From an uncultured Bacteroidia bacterium (GTDB lineage: Bacteria; Bacteroidota; Bacteroidia; Bacteroidales; UBA932): a stretch of DNA of 5,106 bases. The translations under genes were made by a program, and so were the position numbers. Of the stretch, positions 1 through 5,106 are shown in pieces (position 1 is the first letter of the stretch; each line of letters begins with the position of its first letter). The stretch is taken from contig CADBPH010000358.1 of the NCBI GenBank assembly GCA_902796455.1, positions 1-5,106 on the forward strand. The letters run 5' to 3'. The notes beneath the pieces are model-generated. The model was not told the origin of the DNA. It made no database searches and saw only the letters and a list, made by a program, of their open reading frames with translations.

Positions 1-90
1 AACTGGTCCCCGAAATGGTACCTCAGCGCCCTGCCCAGCGATGAAATTAGAAAATCACATGGCGTCCTGATCCAGAACCCTGGATGGTAA
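1..90 (+). CDS. SusD-like outer-membrane lipoprotein, C-terminal fragment (5' end outside window)
   Basis: Reading from base 1 gives 29 codons with no interruption up to TAA at 88-90. The peptide starts NWSPKWYLSALPSDEI and ends GVLIQNPGW. SusD/RagB-family proteins typically end in a 'YLYPIPxxEIxxNPxLxQNPGW' segment. The same segment closes the complete SusD gene in this window (MYLYPIPDSQL ... GQNPGW), so this is the tail of a second, different SusD paralogue. The match to the usual pattern is looser here: YLSALP replaces YLYPIP, and the middle (RKSHGV) is unusual. SusD proteins are surface lipoproteins that bind ligand and cap a SusC transporter, and the partner SusC should lie just upstream of the window. 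The next gene starts 25 bp downstream, so co-transcription is likely. Only the C-terminus is visible, so the lipobox and ligand-binding parts cannot be judged. Confidence 0.85.
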   Translation, partial: NWSPKWYLSALPSDEIRKSHGVLIQNPGW

Positions 91-115
91 GCCGAAATAA
101 TACAGCATTGGAAAC

Positions 116-2869
116 ATGAAAAAAATTCCTGTCATCCTATTTTGCAGCCTGGCTGCCTGTGCAACAACCCTCATGCATGCCCAGCATTATGAATACCCGG
201 ACAGCTTTGTCCAGGATTCTACGGGCATCCAATATGGACAAAGCCGGGCCCTCGTCACCGTTGAAGGCGACCAACTGCTGAAAACCTCGTCGATTTCTCC
301 GAAAAACGCACTCCACGGCCTCATGCCGGGTGTATCGGTCATGAGCAACGGCGGATTCAACAGCGGAGCCTCCTTCTATTTCCGGGGACGGTCTAACCCG
401 CTGATCCTGGTGGACGGCGTAGAACGGAACCTGAACCAACTCGCCATTGAAGAGATTGACAAAATCGTGGTGCTGAAAGATGCCGCCTCGCAGGCCCTCT
501 ATGGCATGAAGGCCTCCGGCGGTCTGATCCTGGTCACCACGAAACGGGGGGCTCCCGGAAAGAAAATCGACGTCTCCTACAATTATGCCCTGGGGACGCC
601 GACCGCCCTGCCCGACTGGGTGGATGCGTCGACCTATGCCGAAGCGGTGAATTTCGCGCTGAAAACGGAAGGGCTCCCGGCCCGGTATTCCAAGGGCGAA
701 ATCGACGCCTATGCCAACGGGACTTTCCCGGAGTATTATCCCAACGTGAACTGGATGGAAGAAACCCTCCGGAAATGGAGCCACGTGCACCAGGCCACGG
801 TTTCCGCCCGGGGCGGCGACGACCGGATCAAATACTTCTCGTTGGTGAAGTACGCGAACATCCAGGGACTGGTCAAAGAGGCCCACGCCCAGCCCGAATA
901 CTCCACCCAGCTGACGCTGTCGTCCCTGAGTGTAAGGACAAACCTGGACGTCAAGATTTCGCGTACCACCTCGGCCCACATGAACCTGCTCGGCCGGATT
1001 TACGAGTCCAACAGCCCGGGAGCCGTCTCGGCCTCCAGCCTGATGACGCTCCTGTACCAGCTGCCGGCCAATGCCTATCCCGTCAAGTACGATGACGGAC
1101 TTTGGGCAGGACGGTCCGGACTTTCCTTGAACCCGGTCGCGCAGTCGTCCTTTACCGGATATGCAACCAGCCACACCCGTACCCTTTTTGCAGACATTTC
1201 CCTTGACCAGAAACTGGATTTCATCGCCAAGGGCCTGTCTGCGTTCGCAAAGGGGAGCATCGATATCACCGCCACGAACCACGACGTCCGGTCCAAGAAA
1301 TTCCTCTATGAGACCAAGGTCGGAACCCTGGCGACCGACGAACAAGGAAGAGCCTACATCGAAGAAGGCAAACCCATCCAATACGGGGAGGAAAAATATG
1401 AACTCGGCTTCTCCTCTTCGCTTTCCGCCATGGAACGGGGAACGACCATCCACACCGGTTTCAACTACCAGCATCAGGGAGGAGACCACGTGCTGAATGC
1501 GTCTGCTTTCTACCGGCTGAGTAAATACATCGGGCTGGGCAAAGGAACGACTTTCGCCAATCACGGCGCCTATGCCTTCGTAGATTATGGTCTGAAAGAC
1601 AAGTACTTTGCCGCATTGACCCTGGCCTATGCCGGCACGAACCGCCTGCCGGAAGGGCTGCGCTGGGGCTTCCTCCCGGCTGCCAGCCTGGGTTGGCGCA
1701 TCGACCGGGAAATCGGCTCCCCGGCCATCCAGAAGCTGAACCTGCGGGCTTCCGCCGGCCTCACCGGGAACGACGACATCACCCAGTATCTGGACAAGCA
1801 TGAATTCGCCTCCGGAAACTCCTTCATTTTCAACAATGACATGCTTTCTTACACCGGCATGAAAGAGTCCAGCCTCCCGAGCGCATTCTACACCTTCCAG
1901 AAGACGGCCAAATACAATGTCGGACTGGATTTTGACGCCTGGAACCTGGTTTCCTTCACGGCAGACGGATTCTATGAGCGGAATTTCCACCGGCTGGTCA
2001 GCGGCTCGAACCTGGTTTCCAGCATGATCGGCGTCGCCCTCTCCAATGTTGCAGAAGGAATCGTGGACTATTACGGTTTTGAAACGGCCCTGTCCTTCCG
2101 CCGGCAAACCGGACACTGGCACTATGACATCGGCGGAAACTTCAGTCTGGTCAAGAACAAGGTCATCAACCAGAACGAAGTCTACCGCAGATATGACTAC
2201 CAGAAACGGACCGGTCACATCAGCGGGCAGCAGTGGGGATACGAAGTCCTGGGCTTCTTCAATTCCCAGGAAGACATCGACAACAGTCCCCGCCAGATGT
2301 TCTCCGAGGTCTATCCCGGCGACTACAAATACAAGGACCAGAATGATGACGGGGTCATCGACGAATACGACTCCGTTCCGATCGGAAAGAACAGCACGTT
2401 CCCGGAGATGTATTACTCCTTCCACGTGGACCTCAGCTACAAGAACGTCGGTATCAGCGCTTTGCTGCAGGGTGTCGCGAACTACAGCACCAACCTGACG
2501 ACTACCGGCATGTACCAGCCGCTGATCAACGGGGCCAACCTGTCCCGCAACTATTGGGAAAACTGCTGGAGGGAAGGTGTCACCAACGCAATCTATCCGC
2601 GCCCGACGACCACCGGCAGCGAGAATAACTACCGCGCAAACAGTGTCTTCATCTCCGACCGCTCCTACTTGAAGCTCCGGAATGTCGAACTGTGGTACCG
2701 GCTCCCCCGGAAACTGACCGACAAAATCAAAGTCGACGATTTCCGCATCTTCCTGCGGGGAACCGATCTCTTCAGCATTGATTCCATCGCTGTGCTGGAT
2801 CCGGAAGTGCTCGGGGTTTCTTACCCCGTCCTCAAGACGGTCCAGACCGGTCTGAAACTCTCATTCTAA
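116..2869 (+). CDS. SusC/RagA-family TonB-dependent outer-membrane transporter, short form without N-terminal carboxypeptidase-like domain
   Basis: This 917-residue protein should be an outer-membrane beta-barrel that imports a SusD-bound ligand, probably an oligosaccharide, using TonB-ExbBD energy. Residues 1-22 are a Sec signal peptide; cleavage at HA|Q23 fits the Bacteroidota preference for Gln at +1. The plug spans about 45-160, with FRGRSNPLILVDGVERN (89-105) and VLKDAASQALYGMKASGG (119-136), both hallmark SusC plug motifs, followed by LVTTKRG. The rest is barrel. It includes a DxNxDGxID calcium-loop-like segment at 741-749, SDRSYLKLRNVELWYRLP at 847-864, and a terminal Phe in TGLKLSF. 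Most SusC proteins exceed about 1000 residues because a carboxypeptidase-regulatory-like domain precedes the plug. Here only about 25 residues separate the signal peptide from the plug, and the usual VVVVGYG TonB-box region is reduced to GIQYGQ (37-42). The ATG at 116 is needed for the signal peptide and has little Shine-Dalgarno support (GGAAAC). The partner SusD starts 12 bp downstream. The substrate is unknown. Confidence 0.95.
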   Translation: MKKIPVILFCSLAACATTLMHAQHYEYPDSFVQDSTGIQYGQSRALVTVEGDQLLKTSSISPKNALHGLMPGVSVMSNGGFNSGASFYFRGRSNPLILVDGVERNLNQLAIEEIDKIVVLKDAASQALYGMKASGGLILVTTKRGAPGKKIDVSYNYALGTPTALPDWVDASTYAEAVNFALKTEGLPARYSKGEIDAYANGTFPEYYPNVNWMEETLRKWSHVHQATVSARGGDDRIKYFSLVKYANIQGLVKEAHAQPEYSTQLTLSSLSVRTNLDVKISRTTSAHMNLLGRIYESNSPGAVSASSLMTLLYQLPANAYPVKYDDGLWAGRSGLSLNPVAQSSFTGYATSHTRTLFADISLDQKLDFIAKGLSAFAKGSIDITATNHDVRSKKFLYETKVGTLATDEQGRAYIEEGKPIQYGEEKYELGFSSSLSAMERGTTIHTGFNYQHQGGDHVLNASAFYRLSKYIGLGKGTTFANHGAYAFVDYGLKDKYFAALTLAYAGTNRLPEGLRWGFLPAASLGWRIDREIGSPAIQKLNLRASAGLTGNDDITQYLDKHEFASGNSFIFNNDMLSYTGMKESSLPSAFYTFQKTAKYNVGLDFDAWNLVSFTADGFYERNFHRLVSGSNLVSSMIGVALSNVAEGIVDYYGFETALSFRRQTGHWHYDIGGNFSLVKNKVINQNEVYRRYDYQKRTGHISGQQWGYEVLGFFNSQEDIDNSPRQMFSEVYPGDYKYKDQNDDGVIDEYDSVPIGKNSTFPEMYYSFHVDLSYKNVGISALLQGVANYSTNLTTTGMYQPLINGANLSRNYWENCWREGVTNAIYPRPTTTGSENNYRANSVFISDRSYLKLRNVELWYRLPRKLTDKIKVDDFRIFLRGTDLFSIDSIAVLDPEVLGVSYPVLKTVQTGLKLSF
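2812..2854 (+). other. Two adjacent dyad symmetries in the last codons of the SusC gene
   Basis: CGGGGT (2812-2817) and ACCCCG (2823-2828) form a perfect 6-bp stem around the loop TTCTT. Fourteen bases later, CAGACCGGTCTG (2843-2854) is a perfect 12-bp palindrome. Both lie inside the SusC coding region, within 60 bases of its stop codon and just ahead of the SusD start. Neither is followed by a T-run, so an intrinsic terminator is unlikely. A role in mRNA stability or in SusC/SusD stoichiometry is speculative, and chance symmetry in coding DNA is possible. Confidence 0.3.
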
Positions 2870-2870
2870 C

Positions 2871-2881
2871 AGGGAAAGAAA
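2871..2881 (+). promoter_or_regulatory. Purine-rich leader before the SusD start, possible weak ribosome binding site
   Basis: The 12-bp gap between the SusC stop and the SusD ATG contains AGGGAAAGAAA, with AGGGA about 6 bases before the start codon. It is the closest thing to a Shine-Dalgarno sequence in the window. The leaders of the other two starts (GCATTGGAAAC before 116, TCTCGCAAATAT before 4589) are poorer matches. Bacteroidota depend little on Shine-Dalgarno pairing and favour A-rich leaders, so this is only mild support for the chosen start. Confidence 0.35.
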
Positions 2882-4576
2882 ATGAAAAAGACGTTACATA
2901 TCATTTTGGGATGCCTCCTGGTGAGTGCCTGCACGTTCCTGGATTACAACGAGTACACCGGATACGACAAGGAGGATGTGTATAACAGCTTCGACCGCGT
3001 CAAACGGTCCCTGACCCATATCTACTCCTACCTGGTCACGGGATACAGCACCATCGACGGAGCCATGCGGGCCGCCGCCTGCGATGAGGCCATCTACGTG
3101 GACAACCTCAGCGGTATCTACAGCATGAACAACGGCAGCTGGTCGCCGACCAAGACCTTCGACACCCGCTGGACCCTGTACAACGCCATCCGCTCGGTGA
3201 ATGTTTTCCTCGAGGAAACCAAAGGACAGGAATTCGACGACCTGAAGAACCTGGAAGCGTATGACAATTACATGGCGCAGTTCGAGTACTACCCGTATGA
3301 GGCCCGCTTCCTGCGTGCATACTTCTACTTCGAATTGCTCCGCCGGTACAAGAATGTCCCGATCATTACGACCGTCCTGACGGCGGAGGAAGCCAATCAG
3401 CTCGTTCCCGACTCCTTCGAGGATGTCGTCTCGTTCATCGTCGAAGAATGCGACGTCGCAGCGGCCAATCTGCCCGATTCCTATGAAAAAGTCCCCAACC
3501 AGGAAGTCGGCCGTGCGACCAAGGGTGCAGCCATGGCGCTGAAAGCCAGGACGTTGCTCTATGCAGCCAGCCCCCTCTTCAACGAAGATGGGGACAAGGG
3601 CAAATACAAGACGGCCGCCCGGGCGGCCGGCGCCCTCATCAGCAAGGCGCGTCAGTATGGTTACACCCCGCTCCCCAAGCTGTCCAACCTCTGGAACAAG
3701 AACTATCTTCTCAACAATGAGCTGATCCTTGGCCGGATGGAAGCGGCATCCAACTCTTTCGAATCCGCGAATTTCCCGGTCGGCATCAACGGCGGCGGCC
3801 AAACCGGCCACTGCCCGACCCAGAACCTGGTGGACGCTTTCGAAACGAAATCCGGCAAACCGGTCCGCAATACGGCCTATTCCGAAAAGGATCCTGCCTA
3901 CTCCGAAGACCGGGAATTGCATGATCCGTATTCCAACCGCGACCCCCGTCTCGCTGCAACGGTTGCTGTCAACAATTCCAACTGGGTCTATAACGAGCCG
4001 CTGGAATGCTGGTACGGCGGCAGCAGCGGCAAGCCGGTAAAGCATGCGACCCTGACAGGGTACTACCTCAAGAAATACGTGGACGGGACGACCAGCCTGC
4101 GGGCCGGCAACACCTCCAAGAAGAATCATGTCTGGACTTACTTCCGGTACTCCGAAGTGCTTCTCAACTATGCGGAGGCCATGGTTGAAGGATACGGTGA
4201 CTACAAATACAAGAACCCGCCGTCCCTTCCGCTGTCCGCCCAGGAGGCCGTGAACATGGTCCGGAGCCGGCAGGAAGTGAACATGCCCGGATTTGATTCG
4301 GACCTGACCGTCGCGCAGTTCAAGGAGAAACTCCGGAACGAGCGCATGGTGGAACTCGCCTTCGAGGACCATCGTTTCTGGGACATCCGCCGCTGGATGA
4401 TCGGCGACCAGACGACTGAGATCTACGGCGTAGATATCACCAAGTCCGGCGATGAATTCACCTACAAACGGACCCTGGTCGAATCCCGGTATTGGGATGA
4501 CAAGATGTATCTCTACCCGATTCCCGACTCACAGCTCAACATCAATCCCAACCTGGGACAGAACCCCGGGTGGTAA
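2882..4576 (+). CDS. SusD/RagB-family nutrient-binding outer-membrane lipoprotein
   Basis: This 564-residue protein is expected to be a cell-surface lipoprotein that binds the ligand and covers the mouth of the SusC barrel encoded 12 bp upstream. Residues 1-16 are a lipoprotein signal peptide with lipobox VSAC, giving lipidation at Cys17, followed by the common SusD start TFLDYNEY. Family landmarks run in order: ARFLRAYFYFELLRRYKNVP (141-160), the helical TPR-like region near KGAAMALKARTLLYAASPLFN (214-234), PTQNLVDAFE (312-321), SNRDPRLAATV (351-361), TYFRYSEVLLNYAEAMVE (419-436), AVNMVRSRQ (456-464), LRNERMVELAFEDHRFWDIR (484-503), and the tail YLYPIPDSQL ... GQNPGW. The length is within the usual range for the family. 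The ATG at 2882 gives a complete signal peptide; the in-frame SusC stop at 2867-2869 leaves no upstream start. The next gene begins 12 bp downstream. Family assignment is firm, but the ligand is unknown and binding residues cannot be picked out reliably. Confidence 0.96.
   Translation: MKKTLHIILGCLLVSACTFLDYNEYTGYDKEDVYNSFDRVKRSLTHIYSYLVTGYSTIDGAMRAAACDEAIYVDNLSGIYSMNNGSWSPTKTFDTRWTLYNAIRSVNVFLEETKGQEFDDLKNLEAYDNYMAQFEYYPYEARFLRAYFYFELLRRYKNVPIITTVLTAEEANQLVPDSFEDVVSFIVEECDVAAANLPDSYEKVPNQEVGRATKGAAMALKARTLLYAASPLFNEDGDKGKYKTAARAAGALISKARQYGYTPLPKLSNLWNKNYLLNNELILGRMEAASNSFESANFPVGINGGGQTGHCPTQNLVDAFETKSGKPVRNTAYSEKDPAYSEDRELHDPYSNRDPRLAATVAVNNSNWVYNEPLECWYGGSSGKPVKHATLTGYYLKKYVDGTTSLRAGNTSKKNHVWTYFRYSEVLLNYAEAMVEGYGDYKYKNPPSLPLSAQEAVNMVRSRQEVNMPGFDSDLTVAQFKEKLRNERMVELAFEDHRFWDIRRWMIGDQTTEIYGVDITKSGDEFTYKRTLVESRYWDDKMYLYPIPDSQLNINPNLGQNPGW
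3612..3629. other. 18-bp perfect palindrome inside the SusD gene
   Basis: CGGCCGCCCGGGCGGCCG is identical to its own reverse complement and consists only of G and C. It falls in codons for Ala-Ala-Arg-Ala-Ala-Gly (residues 245-250 of the SusD-like protein), in a helical part of the fold. Symmetric GCC/GCG and CGG codon choices explain it easily, so it is recorded as a sequence fact with no assigned function. Confidence 0.3.
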
Positions 4577-4588
4577 TCTCGCAAATAT

Positions 4589-5106
4589 ATGAATATAAAG
4601 ATACTGCATATTTCCTCTTACATTCTGGCAGGCCTGCTCTCCTGCTGGGCCTGCGCCTGTACCGAAAAACCTGGATATGAAGTTGATATTCCCACGGAGG
4701 AAGAGAAGACCGATCCGGAAGAACAGGAAGTCCCCTGGAGAGACAACGTAACGACGTATTACATCGACTCCGCGAACGGCAATGACCGCAACGACGGGAA
4801 ATCGGAGGGGAAGGCCTGGAAAACCTTGTCCAAAGTCAAGAACCTCACGTTGTTGGCGGGAGACAACGTTTTGCTGCGCTGCGGCAGCACCTTCAATGAA
4901 ATGTTCGTCGTCAGCAAAGCGGCCGGATCCGCGAAACAGCAGGTGACCATCTCGACTTACGGCACCGGGGACAAACCCAAGATTGTCGCACCGGACGGGT
5001 CGCAACAGGCTGTCCAACTGGTGAACTGTACGTATATCACCGTCGAAAACCTGGACGTGACCAACCATGGGACGAACGCGGAAATGCGGGACCGGATGGG
5101 ATTCAA
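4589..5106 (+). CDS. Surface lipoprotein with right-handed parallel beta-helix N-terminal region (3' end outside window)
   Basis: The frame opens at ATG 4589, 12 bp after the SusD stop, and stays open for 172 codons to the window edge. The SusD stop is in the same frame, so no earlier start exists. Residues 1 to about 23 are a lipoprotein-type signal sequence (MNIKILHISSYILAGLLSCWACACTEKPG). Cys19 and Cys24 are both possible lipidation sites. An acidic, probably flexible linker follows at 31-48. Residues 57-83 (YYIDSANGNDRNDGKS ... AWKTLSKV), then LLAGDNVLLRCGSTF (88-102), TISTYGTGDKPKI (120-132) and YITVENLDVTNHG (149-161), follow the typical opening of secreted Bacteroidota parallel beta-helix proteins. 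Such proteins include polysaccharide lyases, GH28-type hydrolases and non-catalytic relatives. Its place behind a SusC/SusD pair suggests surface binding or cleavage of the imported glycan. Catalytic residues would lie beyond the window, so enzyme class and activity are undetermined. Confidence 0.85.
   Translation, partial: MNIKILHISSYILAGLLSCWACACTEKPGYEVDIPTEEEKTDPEEQEVPWRDNVTTYYIDSANGNDRNDGKSEGKAWKTLSKVKNLTLLAGDNVLLRCGSTFNEMFVVSKAAGSAKQQVTISTYGTGDKPKIVAPDGSQQAVQLVNCTYITVENLDVTNHGTNAEMRDRMGF

Noticed and set aside
70..85. Hairpin ATCCAG-AACC-CTGGAT at the end of the upstream SusD fragment, considered as a terminator.
   Set aside because: It is a short 6-bp stem inside codons of the conserved QNPGW tail, with no T-run after it. 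The SusC gene starts only 25 bp past the stop, so termination here is unlikely.
91..115. Possible promoter in the 25-bp gap before the SusC gene.
   Set aside because: The gap is too short for a complete Bacteroidota promoter (-33 TTTG / -7 TAnnTTTG), and no such match is seen in it or in the adjacent coding tail.
2336..2364. Segment coding for D-Q-N-D-D-G-V-I-D, considered as a dockerin or EF-hand signature suggesting a cellulosome-like function.
   Set aside because: A DxNxDGxID loop is a regular element of SusC-family barrels at this position, and only one copy is present. Dockerins have two, in a very different protein context.
137..2425. Very long antisense open frame (762 codons) opposite the SusC gene.
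   Set aside because: It lies wholly inside a clearly recognised SusC gene. Its translation is rich in G, V, D and F with no recognisable motif, signal peptide or domain. Long antisense frames are expected where the sense strand strongly prefers G/C third positions.
2894..4372. Long antisense open frame (492 codons) opposite the SusD gene.
   Set aside because: It has the same origin as the antisense frame opposite SusC. The sense-strand SusD has family motifs along its whole length, while this frame shows only low-complexity composition and no start context.
4577..4632. AT-rich stretch around the start of the beta-helix gene, considered as an internal promoter.
   Set aside because: No convincing TTTG / TAnnTTTG pair is present. 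Reduced GC around a start codon is common and favours translation initiation.

Overview
This window is a stretch of a Bacteroidota (probably Bacteroidales) nutrient-uptake locus of the polysaccharide utilization locus (PUL) type. The evidence is a SusC-like TonB-dependent transporter next to a SusD-like surface lipoprotein, a pairing characteristic of this phylum. Other supporting signs are SusD C-termini ending in QNPGW, a signal-peptide cleavage site followed by Gln, lipoboxes, and very weak Shine-Dalgarno sequences. The DNA looks moderately GC-rich, with many G/C third positions. That fits GC-richer Bacteroidales (for example Alistipes-like, Prevotella-like or uncultured gut/rumen lineages) better than B. 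thetaiotaomicron. This taxonomic remark is by eye and is not computed.

Layout, all on the + strand: (1) 1-90, the last 29 codons of an upstream SusD-like gene; (2) 116-2869, a complete but short SusC-like outer-membrane transporter of 917 aa; (3) 2882-4576, a complete SusD-like lipoprotein of 564 aa; (4) 4589 to the right edge, the first 172 codons of a lipoprotein whose N-terminal region looks like the start of a right-handed parallel beta-helix protein. The gaps are only 25, 12 and 12 bp, with no recognisable promoter or intrinsic terminator, so all four genes are probably one transcript. No stretch longer than 25 bp lacks a gene, and no RNA gene, mobile element, CRISPR array or phage feature was seen.

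Inferred working model: the SusD lipoprotein sits as a lid on the SusC barrel and delivers a ligand, probably a glycan, for TonB-driven import. The beta-helix lipoprotein would bind or cleave that glycan at the cell surface. The SusD tail at the left edge implies a second SusC/SusD pair just upstream, so this is probably a tandem-pair PUL. The substrate cannot be read from this window. The most unusual points are that the SusC protein lacks the usual N-terminal carboxypeptidase-regulatory-like domain and has a poor TonB-box match, and that the beta-helix protein has no assignable catalytic family in the visible part. Overall this is a recognisable PUL segment rather than a clearly new system.
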